From JAXDBM01 sp963709485 (lineage in GTDB: Bacteria; Desulfobacterota; Syntrophia; Syntrophales; Fen-1087), in the NCBI GenBank assembly GCA_963709485.1, contig CAVPWE010000001.1, positions 372,001-436,000 of the forward strand: a stretch of DNA of 64,000 nucleotides. Direction: 5' to 3'. The notes under the pieces were generated by a model. It did not search any database. It was not told the origin of the DNA and was given only the letters and a program-made list of their open reading frames with translations. Below are positions 25,536 to 34,262 of the stretch, in pieces (position 1 is the first letter of the stretch; the number at the start of each line of letters is the position of its first letter). Made by a program: the position numbers and the translations under genes.

Positions 25536-26246
25536 ATGAAGGGGATCATTCAGATCGCGGGCATTCGGGACATTCGGGAAGCCCGGATGCTGATCGCCGC
25601 CGGTGTTCACATGTTGGGCTTTCCGCTCCGGCTCGATGTCCATGAAGAGGACATGACGGAAGCGGAAACCGCGGCGGTCGTCCGCGCCCTTTCCCCGGCA
25701 GCGCCGGCCGTTTTGATCACATACCTTGACCGGGCCGATGATCTGCTCGCCCTCTGCCGCAGGACGGGATTTCGAAAGGTCCAGCTTCACGGCGAGATCG
25801 CCATGCCGGAACTGAAGCGGCTGAGATCCCTGGACCCGGTTCTCTTCATCATGAAGAGCCTCATCGTCGGGCGGCGAGACCCTGCCGGACTGGAATCCCT
25901 GATGCGGTTCTGCACCCCCTATGTCGATGCCTTCATAACGGATACCCATGACCCGGTGAGCGGCGCCGGCGGTGCAACCGGAAGGACCCATGACTGGGAG
26001 ATCAGCCGCAGGCTTGCGGCTGCATCGGCCAGGCCCATGATCCTGGCGGGCGGTCTGAACCCGGCCAATGTAAGGCAGGCCATTCTGACGGTCAGGCCGG
26101 CCGGGGTGGATGCCCACACCGGCGTCGAAGGTTTCGACGGCAGGAAAGAAGAAAGCCGCGTCCGTGCCTTTGTACGGGAGGCGGCGGATGCCTTCGCCGT
26201 GACCGGGAAAGACGGTCAGAAGCCGAAACCGGCGGCAAGGCCGTAA
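25536..26246 (+). CDS. TrpF-like (phosphoribosylanthranilate isomerase family) protein lacking the catalytic Cys
   Basis: A 236-residue TIM-barrel protein clearly related to TrpF: it has VQLHGE, FITDTHDPVSGAGGATGRTHDW (phosphate-site and general-acid region) and MILAGGLNPANV. The family's N-terminal KxCG motif, whose Cys is the general base, reads IQIAGI here (Ala at position 8). The late substrate motif reads VDAHTGVEG where TrpF has DVSSGVE. No other trp gene is in the window. It may act on a different substrate or be non-catalytic; conversion of phosphoribosylanthranilate is doubtful. It follows nadD by 24 bases. Its last 31 bases overlap the convergent beta-barrel gene. Confidence 0.75.
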   Translation: MKGIIQIAGIRDIREARMLIAAGVHMLGFPLRLDVHEEDMTEAETAAVVRALSPAAPAVLITYLDRADDLLALCRRTGFRKVQLHGEIAMPELKRLRSLDPVLFIMKSLIVGRRDPAGLESLMRFCTPYVDAFITDTHDPVSGAGGATGRTHDWEISRRLAAASARPMILAGGLNPANVRQAILTVRPAGVDAHTGVEGFDGRKEESRVRAFVREAADAFAVTGKDGQKPKPAARP

Positions 26247-27163
26247 ATCAGGAATGAGGATGGCTTGTCCGAAAAATTCATCGCCGCGTCCGTGCAGCTG
26301 TTGTACTTCATGTAATTTTCCGCGTCTTTGCCGAGCGGAAAGGCAAAGGCGATGCTGGGGGTGAGGGTGATGAACTTTGTGAGCTTGACGGGCAGGGTGA
26401 TGGAAACCATGCCGTCCAGAAAGTTGTTGTATTTTTCCGCCAGGACGTTCCCGCTGTCATCAATCCTGTTGTGCGCGCCGTCCATATCCGCTGTACCCAT
26501 GTCGCTGGCCAGATAGCCCGCCGTTGCCGCCAGTTTCAGCGAGATCATTCTGCGGATCTCGACGGTGTGGCTGATCCCGATCATGAAGTACCAGCGCTGG
26601 GAGTTGTCGAACATGTAATAGACGTTCAGGGCCGGGTTCAGCAGCGTGTTCAGTTTCAGCGAGACGCCCAGATCGTGCTGGTCGCGCACGTCCGCGCCGC
26701 CGGCGTTGGCGCCGGCAATGCCGTAGTAGGCATAGGACAGCCCCGCACTGACCCGTCCGAAGGTTTTGCCGTAGGACAGCGTCACATCCGTTTCCGTCCA
26801 GTTGCCGCTGTGTTTCCCCTCTGCCTGGTCGAGCGGATAGGGGTTCGTGTCCAGGTTTCCCCAGAGGCCGGCGGAAAAACCCCCGTAGCCGACGGTCAGG
26901 GACGGCTGAATCACGAGGCTGTTCCGGCTGAAAGCCCGGCCCTGGTAGTAGTAGAGGTTGAGCGCGGAAACCGTCAGGTCCGCCGCCGGTTTTTCCCCAT
27001 CCGCCGCGGCGGGCGCGGGGGCTGCTGCCTCGGATTTGGCGTCGGCCTGTGCCGCTGCGGCGGGCCGATCCTCGGACCGGGCGGGGGCCGGACCGGTAAC
27101 GGTCAGCAGGCAGATCATGCCGGCAATCCAAAAACACCCGATCCTTTTCAGTGCGCCTCTCAT
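26216..27163 (-). CDS. outer-membrane beta-barrel protein, ligand unknown
   Basis: A 315-residue secreted protein. Residues 1-29 are a signal peptide (cleavage near PARS). Residues about 30-65 form an Ala/Pro-rich low-complexity linker. From about 65 on, alternating hydrophobic/polar strands rich in Tyr, Gly and Asn follow (for example LVIQPSLTVGYGGFSAGLWG), and the chain ends in Phe, the outer-membrane insertion signal. The strand pattern resembles MltA/TorF-like or putative porin barrels of anaerobic proteobacteria. No catalytic motif is seen. It stands alone on the minus strand, convergent with the TrpF-like gene. Confidence 0.7.
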   Translation of the reverse strand: MRGALKRIGCFWIAGMICLLTVTGPAPARSEDRPAAAAQADAKSEAAAPAPAAADGEKPAADLTVSALNLYYYQGRAFSRNSLVIQPSLTVGYGGFSAGLWGNLDTNPYPLDQAEGKHSGNWTETDVTLSYGKTFGRVSAGLSYAYYGIAGANAGGADVRDQHDLGVSLKLNTLLNPALNVYYMFDNSQRWYFMIGISHTVEIRRMISLKLAATAGYLASDMGTADMDGAHNRIDDSGNVLAEKYNNFLDGMVSITLPVKLTKFITLTPSIAFAFPLGKDAENYMKYNSCTDAAMNFSDKPSSFLIYGLAAGFGF

Positions 27164-27349
27164 TTTCGAACCTCCAAGCCGAATTTACGACACCGAATCG
27201 AACCGGTCCCGGAAGCGGCCGGTTTCATCGGATTGCGATCGAACCCCATCCGGGTCGGGAAAACGGATGTGGGGCGCGGATATGCGCCGCCGCCGGGCCG
27301 CCGGAATTGTGCCGGCCCCCCCCCCGCACGGGAAGGAATTTCTTTTATA

Positions 27350-27378
27350 TTGACAAAAATACAAAGACGTTTTAGAAA
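27350..27378 (+). promoter_or_regulatory. candidate promoter for the citramalate synthase leader
   Basis: TTGACA at 27350-27355 is followed after 17 bases by TAGAAA at 27373-27378, in an A/T-rich pocket. It would give a leader of about 200 bases before the gene at 27584. The -10 hexamer is weak. The region 27164-27349 is a G+C-rich spacer with a run of ten C (around 27316-27325) and no gene that I can see. Confidence 0.4.
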
Positions 27379-27440
27379 AGACAACCCATTTATTGAATTT
27401 TATTTATACGGGACCGCTAAAAGGATGACTGGTGACATGA

Positions 27441-27499
27441 ATTCCATCCGGATCGGGGGCATAATTAGGCCAGAACATAAGACGGCCTGATGATGGAAT
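27441..27499 (+). promoter_or_regulatory. structured mRNA leader, candidate cis-regulatory RNA
   Basis: ATTCCATC at 27441-27448 is the exact complement of GATGGAAT at 27492-27499. Inside this outer stem AGGCC (27467-27471) pairs with GGCCT (27484-27488) around a 12-base A-rich loop. A terminator-type hairpin follows 28 bases later, immediately before the coding region. The arrangement is that of an attenuator or riboswitch, but I cannot match it to a known class. Confidence 0.45.
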
Positions 27500-27526
27500 A
27501 GTGTTTCAATCGAAAATTTGAACATG

Positions 27527-27569
27527 AAAAAACCGTTGTCAGGGCTGACCGACAGCGGTTTTTCTTTTT
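27527..27569 (+). terminator. intrinsic terminator in the 5' leader of the citramalate synthase gene
   Basis: AAAACCGTTGTC pairs with GACAGCGGTTTT (one T-G wobble) around an 11-base loop, followed by TTTCTTTTTA. No plus-strand gene lies between 26247 and here, so it does not end an upstream gene. It sits 15 bases before the start codon region, which implies attenuation of the downstream gene. Confidence 0.7.
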
Positions 27570-27583
27570 AGAAAGAGGGGACG

Positions 27584-29203
27584 ATGATGAAGAAAGCCGA
27601 CGTTTTGATCTATGACACGACACTCCGGGACGGGACCCAGGGTGAACAGATCAATTTCTCCGCGGAGGAGAAACTGCGGATTGCCCAGCGCCTCGACGAG
27701 GCGGGTTTTCATTATATCGAAGGGGGCTGGCCGGGCTCCAACCCGAAAGATGCCCGGTTCTTCGAACTGGCCAAGCAGACGCGTTTCCGGCATGCCCGCC
27801 TCTCCGCATTCGGCAGCACCCGGAAGCCGCACACCCTGCCGGAAGACTGCCCGAACCTGGCCGCCATCATTCAGGCGGAAACGCCGGCGGTGACCATCTT
27901 CGGAAAGACCTGGGACCTGCATGTCCGGGAGATCCTGGACATCTCGCTCGCGGAGAACCTTGCCATGATCCGCGATTCCGTCGCCTATCTGAAAGGGCGC
28001 GGCCGGGAGGTCATCTACGACGCGGAACATTTTTTCGACGGCTTCAAGAACAACGGCGCCTACGCGAAAAAAACCATCGAAGCCGCCCTGTCCGCCGGCG
28101 CGGACATGATCGTTCTCTGCGACACCAACGGGGGCGCGCTTCCCTTCGAGGTGACGGCGGCCGTGGCCGCGATGTCCGGGCTCGTCCCTCCGGAACGGAT
28201 GGGGATCCATGCGCACAATGACGGCGGCCTCGGTGTGGCCAATTCGATCATGGCGGTTCAGGCCGGCGTCCGCATGGTGCAGGGAACGATCAACGGCTTC
28301 GGTGAAAGATGCGGCAACGCCGATCTGATCCCGATCATCGCCAACCTGCAGTTGAAGATGAAGCGGGACTGCCTGCCCGGGGAGGCTCTCCGGCACATCA
28401 CCAACCTCTCCAACTACGTCAGCGAGGTGGCCAACATCCCGCCGCTCAATTCCCGTCCCTTCGTCGGGCGCAGCGCCTTTGCCCATAAGGGCGGCGTCCA
28501 TGTGAGCGCGGTCGTCAAGAATCCTGCCGCCTACGAACACATCCGGCCCGAGCTGGTCGGAAACAAGCAGCGGGTGCTGGTCTCGGACCTGGCCGGCAGA
28601 AGCAACATCGAATACAAGGCGAGGGAGCTGGGCGTCGATCTCGGCCTTGACAAAGCCACCACGAAAAGGATCGTCCGGGAGATCAAGAAAATGGAGGACC
28701 AGGGCTACCAGTTCGATGCCGCCGAGGGGTCCCTCTCCCTGCTGATCAAGAAGAAAACCGGTGAATTCAAGGATCCCTTCAACCTGGAAAGCTATCATGT
28801 CCTGATCACCAAGAGGGGGGATGAGCCGCCCACGGCGCAGGCTTCGATCAAGATTTCTGTAGGCGACGAGCAGGAGGTGACGGCCGCGGAGGGGAACGGC
28901 CCGATCAATGCCCTCGACAATGCCCTTCGCAAGGCGCTGATGAAATTTTACCCGCAGCTCAGCGAGATGCACCTGGTTGACTTCAAGGTCCGGATTGTGG
29001 AAGGCAGCGAGGGCACGGCGGCCCTGGTCAAGGTTTTGCTCGATACAAAGGATGAAGAGGAGGTCTGGAGCACCATCGGGGTTTCGGGCAACGTGATCGA
29101 AGCGAGCTGGCACGCCCTGGTGGACAGCGTCCAGTACAAGCTGAGCCGGGACAGGCTCAACATCAATAAACGCGGGTCGCAGGGGCGGCGGCATGAGCAA
29201 TAA
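27584..29203 (+). CDS. cimA: (R)-citramalate synthase (LeuA/CimA family)
   Basis: A 539-residue enzyme condensing pyruvate and acetyl-CoA to citramalate, the first step of the threonine-independent isoleucine pathway. The HMGL-like barrel begins YDTTLRDGTQGEQINFSAEE (metal and substrate Arg-Asp motif) and continues with EGGWPGSNPKD, DTNGGALPFEV and GIHAHNDGGLGVANS (metal His pair). Then NGFGERCGNADL and a C-terminal LeuA-type regulatory domain (about 400-520) follow. The double-length N-terminal motif and the GGWPGSNPKD segment are typical of the CimA group used by Geobacter relatives, rather than 2-isopropylmalate synthase. The start at 27584 (or the next ATG, 27587) follows GAAAGAGGGG. The leader carries a terminator, see neighbouring entries. 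Confidence 0.87.
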   Translation: MMKKADVLIYDTTLRDGTQGEQINFSAEEKLRIAQRLDEAGFHYIEGGWPGSNPKDARFFELAKQTRFRHARLSAFGSTRKPHTLPEDCPNLAAIIQAETPAVTIFGKTWDLHVREILDISLAENLAMIRDSVAYLKGRGREVIYDAEHFFDGFKNNGAYAKKTIEAALSAGADMIVLCDTNGGALPFEVTAAVAAMSGLVPPERMGIHAHNDGGLGVANSIMAVQAGVRMVQGTINGFGERCGNADLIPIIANLQLKMKRDCLPGEALRHITNLSNYVSEVANIPPLNSRPFVGRSAFAHKGGVHVSAVVKNPAAYEHIRPELVGNKQRVLVSDLAGRSNIEYKARELGVDLGLDKATTKRIVREIKKMEDQGYQFDAAEGSLSLLIKKKTGEFKDPFNLESYHVLITKRGDEPPTAQASIKISVGDEQEVTAAEGNGPINALDNALRKALMKFYPQLSEMHLVDFKVRIVEGSEGTAALVKVLLDTKDEEEVWSTIGVSGNVIEASWHALVDSVQYKLSRDRLNINKRGSQGRRHEQ

Positions 29204-29208
29204 GACCG

Positions 29209-29237
29209 TTGTCAAGTGCGCCGGATTCTGATATATA
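29209..29237 (+). promoter_or_regulatory. sigma-70-type promoter before the Sua5-like gene
   Basis: TTGTCA at 29209-29214 and TATATA at 29232-29237 are separated by 17 bases, about 50 bases before the start codon at 29286. Confidence 0.5.
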
Positions 29238-29285
29238 AATTAGGATAAATGATTTTTCATTTTCGTCATTTGGAAGAAGTGCAAT

Positions 29286-29894
29286 ATGCTGTTCAGCATC
29301 AACAGCCAGAATCCCCAGATGCGGCTGATCAAGAAGGCCGCGGAAATCCTGCGCGCCGGGGGGATCGTGATCTACCCGACGGACACCGCCTATGGGCTGG
29401 GGTGCGATCTGTTCAATAAAAAAGGGATCGAAAAAATCTACCGGATCAAGAAAAGAAGCGAGAAGCAGCCTTTCAGTTTCGTCTGCGCCGATCTCAAGGA
29501 CATCAGCCGCTACGCCCGGGTGTCCGATTACGCCTACAAGACCATGAAGCGCCTCCTGCCGGGCCCCTATACCTTTATCCTTGAGGCCTCCCGTCTTGTC
29601 CCCAAAATCATTCTGCCCAAGCGGCAGACCACGGGGATTCGCGTGCCCGACAACCGGATCTGCCTGGCCCTGGTGGGGGAACTGGGCCAGCCGGTGATCA
29701 GTACCAGCGTCAAGGACGATGAAGGGGAACTCATGACCGATCCGGCGGAGATGGAAAGGAAGTTCCGGCATTGCGTCGATCTGGTCATCGACGGAGGCAT
29801 TCAGGCGTCCGGGCAGTCCAGCGTCATCAACCTCTTGGACGACCAGACGGAAGTGATACGCATTGGAAAAGGCGACGTGACCGCCTTTCTGTAA
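29286..29894 (+). CDS. L-threonylcarbamoyladenylate synthase-type protein (Sua5/YciO/YrdC family)
   Basis: A 202-residue YrdC-domain protein. Members make threonylcarbamoyl-AMP for the t6A37 tRNA modification or are YciO-type paralogues of unclear role. Key stretches: GGIVIYPTDTAYGLGCDLFN, KRSEKQPFSFVC, LLPGPYTFIL and GIRVPDN, with the late PVISTSV. The KRxxxxP motif and basic pocket are present. The short length without a C-terminal Sua5 domain, and the ending GKGDV, resemble YciO-like members, so I leave out a symbol. It has its own promoter and lies upstream of the RNase E/G gene. Confidence 0.82.
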   Translation: MLFSINSQNPQMRLIKKAAEILRAGGIVIYPTDTAYGLGCDLFNKKGIEKIYRIKKRSEKQPFSFVCADLKDISRYARVSDYAYKTMKRLLPGPYTFILEASRLVPKIILPKRQTTGIRVPDNRICLALVGELGQPVISTSVKDDEGELMTDPAEMERKFRHCVDLVIDGGIQASGQSSVINLLDDQTEVIRIGKGDVTAFL

Positions 29895-30019
29895 ATAAAT
29901 AAACAGGCCTTGATCAACCCGGGCCGCAATGGTGACAGGACCGGCAGCGGCGCGTCGTGCGCGGCGCCCCCGGCATGCCTGTGCGGTCGGCGGAGCGAAA
30001 GGCCAAAAAAGGATTCTTC

Positions 30020-31867
30020 ATGAAAAAGGAAATGCTCATCAACGCTGTTCATCCGGAACAGAAGCGGATGGCGATCGTCGATGACGGCAAGCTGGTGGAT
30101 TTCAACATCCAGATGGCCGTCCGGGAACCCATCACCGGAAACATCTACAAGGGCATCGTGCAGAAAGTCGAGCGGGGCCTCCAGGCGGCGTTTGTACATT
30201 ACGGCGGGAAGAAAGACGGTTTTCTGCCGCTGCGCGACGTCGGCGCCGAGTACTTCAAGGAAAGGAAGGGCGGCGAAAAGGAGGGGAACCACTCCCATGC
30301 CCGGCCTTCGCTGAAAGTGGGACAGGAGGTTCTGGTCCAGATTCTGAGGGAAGTCAGCGAACGCAAGGGCGCCCTCCTGACCACCTACATCTCCCTGCCG
30401 GGCCGCTACCTGGTCCTGCTGCCGAACAAGCAGAGCAGCGGCGTGTCCCGGAAGATCGAAGACGAGGAGGACCGGAAGCGCCTGAAGGACCTGATGGAGC
30501 AGATCAAGGTCGAGGATGGCATCGGCTTCATCATCCGCACCGCGGGCATGAACCGGACCAAGCAGGAGCTGGCGCGGGACTACCAGCACCTTTCGCGGCT
30601 CTGGAAGGAGATCCAGAAACGGGCGACTGCGACCGCCGCGCCGGCCCTGATCTACCAGGAGAGCGATTTCGGCGTCTGCTCGCTGCGGGATTACTTCACG
30701 ACGGAGATCGAGGAAATCCTCGTGGACGACATGGACACCTTCCGGCAGATGCGGGCCTACTGCAAGGCCGTCACACCCAGAAACGTCCGGATCATCAAAC
30801 AGTACAAGGACAAGACCCCGATTTTCGACCGGTACCACCTGGAAGACCAGATCCGCGTCATCTATCAGGACCGCGTCGACCTGAAATCCGGCGGATATCT
30901 CATCATCAACCCCACGGAAGCGATGATCACCATCGACGTCAATTCCGGGCGGGCCTCCAACAAGCGGAACGTGGAAGAAACCGCCTTCCGGACCAACTCC
31001 GAGGCCGCCGAGGAGATCGCCCGCCAGTTGCGCCTGAGGGACCTGGGCGGACTGATCGTCATCGATTTTATCGACATGATCGACCGCAAGCACGAGGCGG
31101 AAGTGGAGAAGATCTTCAAGAAGGCCCTGAGCGTGGACCGGGCGAGGATCCAGCTTTCACGGATATCCAAATTCGGCATGCTGGAGCTGTCGCGGCAGAA
31201 GAAGCAGTCCACGATCCAGGAGATCAGCTATACCACCTGCCCGTTCTGCCGGGGACGGGGAGTCAGGCCCTCCCTGGAATACGCGGCGCTGAGCGCCTTT
31301 CGCAAGATCGAGTCGCAGGCCTTCAAGGGGCGCTATGCGGCGCTGACGATCATGCTGCCCTACCAGGTCGCCGATTACCTGCTCAACCAGAAGAGAACGG
31401 AGATCAGCAAGCTGGAAACGCTCTGCGACATGTCGATCCACGTCTCCGGAAGCGCCGACATGGCCTGGGACGATCTGAAAATCGAACACACCGAACGGGA
31501 ACGGCGGCCCGAGGCCGCGCCGGATGAAGAGCCGCAGGTGTCTGCGGCCGAGGACCGGACGGAGGAAGAGGAAGGGGAGGCGGCCCTTGCCGCGCCCCCT
31601 GCCGGGGATGACAGGCCGGACGAGCCCCCGGGGGAAGCGGATGCGGCGGGACACACGGAAGGGCCGGTCAAGAAGAAGCCGCGCCGCCGGTTCCGGCACC
31701 GCAGAAAAAAACCCGGTGAAAAACGCGCTGACGCGCAGGCCGAGGCATCGGACGGAAGCGCTGGCGATCCGGAAGCCGCCCGCTCCGAAATGCCGGCGGG
31801 GCGCGCCGGCGGCGATCACGAAATTTTGAATATCAATGGCGCGGATGACGATTTCACGATTTTTTGA
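30020..31867 (+). CDS. rne: ribonuclease E/G family endoribonuclease
   Basis: A 615-residue Rne/Rng-type RNase for mRNA decay and rRNA/tRNA maturation. The S1 domain (about 35-125) starts at GNIYKGIVQKVERGLQAAFV. The DNase-I-like catalytic region has Asp in AMITIDVNSG and in GGLIVIDFIDM. The Zn-link is TTCPFCRGRG. The C-terminal 110 residues are acidic, then Arg/Lys-rich (KKKPRRRFRHRRKKP), a short version of the RNase E scaffold. It could be named rng on length. The ATG at 30020, preceded by AAAAAAGGA, is chosen; the frame is open further upstream but without similarity. Confidence 0.88.
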   Translation: MKKEMLINAVHPEQKRMAIVDDGKLVDFNIQMAVREPITGNIYKGIVQKVERGLQAAFVHYGGKKDGFLPLRDVGAEYFKERKGGEKEGNHSHARPSLKVGQEVLVQILREVSERKGALLTTYISLPGRYLVLLPNKQSSGVSRKIEDEEDRKRLKDLMEQIKVEDGIGFIIRTAGMNRTKQELARDYQHLSRLWKEIQKRATATAAPALIYQESDFGVCSLRDYFTTEIEEILVDDMDTFRQMRAYCKAVTPRNVRIIKQYKDKTPIFDRYHLEDQIRVIYQDRVDLKSGGYLIINPTEAMITIDVNSGRASNKRNVEETAFRTNSEAAEEIARQLRLRDLGGLIVIDFIDMIDRKHEAEVEKIFKKALSVDRARIQLSRISKFGMLELSRQKKQSTIQEISYTTCPFCRGRGVRPSLEYAALSAFRKIESQAFKGRYAALTIMLPYQVADYLLNQKRTEISKLETLCDMSIHVSGSADMAWDDLKIEHTERERRPEAAPDEEPQVSAAEDRTEEEEGEAALAAPPAGDDRPDEPPGEADAAGHTEGPVKKKPRRRFRHRRKKPGEKRADAQAEASDGSAGDPEAARSEMPAGRAGGDHEILNINGADDDFTIF

Positions 31868-31869
31868 GG

Positions 31870-32688
31870 TTACTTTCCGCCCCCCAGTTCCTTCGCCCGC
31901 AGCGTTGCCGCCTCGACTGCGGCGATCAGGGTGGCCCGGATCTTTCCCTCCTCCAGCGCCTTGATGCCGGCGATCGTTGTCCCGGCGGGGGAGGTGACCA
32001 TGTCCTTCAGCTCGCCGGGGTGCTTGTCCCCCTTGAGGCAGAGCTTGGCGGCCCCCAGCAGGGTTTGCGCGGACAGCTTCAGGGCGATGTCCCGGCTGAG
32101 GCCCATGTGCACGCCGGCGTCCGACAGGGCTTCAATCATGATGAACGCGTAGGCGGGACCGCTGCCGCTCAGTCCGGTCACGGCGTTCATGAGGTCCTCT
32201 TTCACGACGACGGTGAGCCCCACCGCGTCGAAGATCCGCCGGGCGTCTGCCAGGTCCGCTTCTGTTGCCGACGAACCTGCGGCCAGGGCGGCCATCCCCT
32301 CCCCGACGAGCGCCGGCGTATTGGGCATGACGCGGATCACCCGGACCCCTTTCCGAAGGCGGTCCTCGATGAACTGGATGGGAATTCCCGCGGCGATGGA
32401 GATGACCAGGTGGGACTTGCCGACGACGCCGGACAGGCCGGAAAGCACCTCCGCCATCGTCTGCGGCTTCACCGCCAGAATCAGGATCCGGGACGCTATT
32501 GCCGCCTGCCTGTTGTCCCCGGTCACCTCGACCCCGAGGGTTTTCGCGAGCTCCTGAAGCCTGTCCGGATCCACATCCGCCACGATCACCCGCGAAGCCG
32601 GCACGAGGCCGCCGGAAACGATCCCCCCGGCCAGAACGCCCCCCATTTTCCCGCCGCCGATAAATCCGACTTTTTCGCCTTTTGACAT
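31870..32688 (-). CDS. proC: pyrroline-5-carboxylate reductase
   Basis: ProC makes proline from pyrroline-5-carboxylate with NAD(P)H. The 272-residue protein has the Rossmann motif VGFIGGGKMGGVLAGGIV at the N-terminus. It also has LAVKPQTM, RVIRVMPNTPALVGEG and the conserved C-terminal dimer/catalytic region ALSDAGVHMGLSRDIALKLS. It is convergent with the RNase gene (2-base gap) and divergent from the alpha/beta hydrolase. With proA in the same window it covers two of the three proline-synthesis steps. Confidence 0.92.
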   Translation of the reverse strand: MSKGEKVGFIGGGKMGGVLAGGIVSGGLVPASRVIVADVDPDRLQELAKTLGVEVTGDNRQAAIASRILILAVKPQTMAEVLSGLSGVVGKSHLVISIAAGIPIQFIEDRLRKGVRVIRVMPNTPALVGEGMAALAAGSSATEADLADARRIFDAVGLTVVVKEDLMNAVTGLSGSGPAYAFIMIEALSDAGVHMGLSRDIALKLSAQTLLGAAKLCLKGDKHPGELKDMVTSPAGTTIAGIKALEEGKIRATLIAAVEAATLRAKELGGGK

Positions 32689-32852
32689 GATGCCTGCCCC
32701 CTCCTTTCCATTTGGATTCCGGCTGTTCCATGGCGCGTTTCCGGATTCCTGTCAACACGAAAAAGAACCGCTGCCAATCTTTGTTGCACAAGGCGGCAAT
32801 TCTGTGATAGTCATCGTCTCCGCTGGGAATTTCGCTCAGGAGGAACCGGGAG

Positions 32853-33629
32853 ATGATCGACGTTCGGGAAATCGGGGGACTGAAGATTGCATGCTGGGTC
32901 AACCGGGACGGTTTTGAAGCATCGCGGAAGACGCTCGTTTTCATTCACGGCTCCGGAGGGGACCACACCGTATGGGTCAACCAGTACGGCAGGCTGAAGG
33001 ATGATTTCAACATCGCCGCTCTGGACATGCCCGGCCACGGCCGCTCGGAAGGCGGGGGAGAGCGTGAGGTGTCCGAGTATTTGGAATGGGTTGTGAAGAT
33101 CCTCGAACAAATCGACGCCCGGAAGCCCGTTCTGATCGGCCACTCCATCGGCGCGGCCATTTCGCTTGCCTTTGCCCTGAAGTCCGGGGATCGCCTTTCC
33201 GGCATTGTTCCCGTGGGCGGGGGGGCGACCATGCCGGTCAATCCGGCGATTCTGGACGGTCTGAAGGCAGATCCTGCTGCGGTCATCGCCATGGCCTCCA
33301 AAATCGCAGTCGCGAAGGCAAACCGCGAGCGGCTGAGCCCCGTGCTGGCGGAAAGCATGTCCCGGGTGAACCCCGAGACCCTCTACGGCGATTTTCTGGC
33401 ATGCAGCCGGTTCGACGTCACGGAAACGGTCTCCCGGATTCGGGTGCCCACCCTGATCGTCTGCGGCGACGAAGACAAGATGACCCCGCCGGCGATGTCC
33501 CAAAACCTGAAGGAGCAGATTCCCGGCGCCCGGCTCGCGATGATCGGCAGCGCGGGGCACTTCCCCATGCTGGAAAACCCGGAGGCGTTCAACGGGGTTC
33601 TCAGGGGGTTTGTCGAATCTCTGCCGTAG
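32853..33629 (+). CDS. alpha/beta hydrolase
   Basis: A 258-residue alpha/beta-hydrolase-fold enzyme. The oxyanion strand is LVFIHGSGGDHTVW, the nucleophile elbow VLIGHSIGAAISLAFAL, an acidic residue in LIVCGDEDKMTPP and the catalytic His in IGSAGHFPMLENPEAF. There is no signal peptide, so it is cytoplasmic. The substrate is unknown. The start at 32853 follows AGGAGGA-like bases (CAGGAGGAACC). It is the first gene of a unit with yggT, DUF167 and murJ. Confidence 0.82.
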   Translation: MIDVREIGGLKIACWVNRDGFEASRKTLVFIHGSGGDHTVWVNQYGRLKDDFNIAALDMPGHGRSEGGGEREVSEYLEWVVKILEQIDARKPVLIGHSIGAAISLAFALKSGDRLSGIVPVGGGATMPVNPAILDGLKADPAAVIAMASKIAVAKANRERLSPVLAESMSRVNPETLYGDFLACSRFDVTETVSRIRVPTLIVCGDEDKMTPPAMSQNLKEQIPGARLAMIGSAGHFPMLENPEAFNGVLRGFVESLP

Positions 33630-33647
33630 CCGGGAACAGGAGGCGCC

Positions 33648-33947
33648 ATGTTTGTTGTGGAAAACCTGATCTTCGCCCTCGCCAAAATCATGGATATGGG
33701 GCTGACCCTCTACATGTGGATGATCATCGGCCGGGCCGTGATTTCCTGGGTCAACCCGGACCCGTACAACCCCATCGTCACATTCCTCCACCGGGCCACG
33801 GAGCCGGTGCTGGCACCGGTCCGCAGATGGATTCCCATGGGGGGCCTCGGCATCGACATCTCGCCGGTCATTGTCATCATGGCCATCTATTTCCTGCAGC
33901 AGTTCCTGGTCCGGACGATGATGCAGCTGGCGGTTCACGCAAGGTAG
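33648..33947 (+). CDS. YggT family membrane protein
   Basis: A 99-residue protein with two membrane helices (about 3-27 and 66-88) and the YggT family features YMWMIIGRAVISWVNPDPYN and ATEPVLAPVRRWIPMGGLGIDISPV. YggT proteins are linked to osmotic tolerance and cell-division/lipid-flippase genes, without a defined activity. It begins after GGAGG, 18 bases past the hydrolase gene, and precedes the DUF167 gene by nine bases, the usual yggT-yggU order. Confidence 0.88.
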   Translation: MFVVENLIFALAKIMDMGLTLYMWMIIGRAVISWVNPDPYNPIVTFLHRATEPVLAPVRRWIPMGGLGIDISPVIVIMAIYFLQQFLVRTMMQLAVHAR

Positions 33948-33956
33948 CCGCAGCCC

Positions 33957-34262
33957 ATGCTGACAGTGAGGGAAACGGGCCGGGGCGTCACCTTTCAGAT
34001 CCGGGTCCTCCCCAGGTCCGCGAAATGCGAACTGGCGGGCCTTCACGGCGACGCCCTCAAAATCAGGATCACCGCGCCGCCCATTGAAGGACGGGCCAAC
34101 GAGGAGTGCATCCGTTTCCTGGCGTCGCTTTTCAACGTGAAAAGGACGGACATCGCCATCGCCGCCGGCCACAAATCGAAAAACAAGCGGGTCACGGTTG
34201 CCGGTCTTACCTCCAGCGACGTCTTGCGCGCCATTCCGGAAAGCCCCCGTCATGGAGAATGA
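33957..34262 (+). CDS. DUF167 (YggU family) protein
   Basis: A 101-residue soluble protein of the DUF167/UPF0235 family, recognised by RVLPRSAKCELAG, LKIRITAPPIEGRANEECIRFLA and VAGHKSKNK-like bases of the conserved core (IAAGHKSKNKRVTVAG). The molecular role is unknown. Its stop overlaps the start region of murJ, so the genes are probably translated together. Confidence 0.88.
   Translation: MLTVRETGRGVTFQIRVLPRSAKCELAGLHGDALKIRITAPPIEGRANEECIRFLASLFNVKRTDIAIAAGHKSKNKRVTVAGLTSSDVLRAIPESPRHGE

Noticed and set aside
27316..27325. Run of ten C as a possible regulatory tract
   Set aside because: It is an isolated homopolymer in a G+C-rich spacer, upstream of the promoter candidate; no supporting feature was found.
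27524..27571. A 15-codon frame (MKKPLSGLTDSGFSF) overlapping the terminator before citramalate synthase, considered as a leader peptide
   Set aside because: It has no run of Ile, Leu, Val or Thr codons and no clear ribosome site, so peptide-controlled attenuation is not supported.
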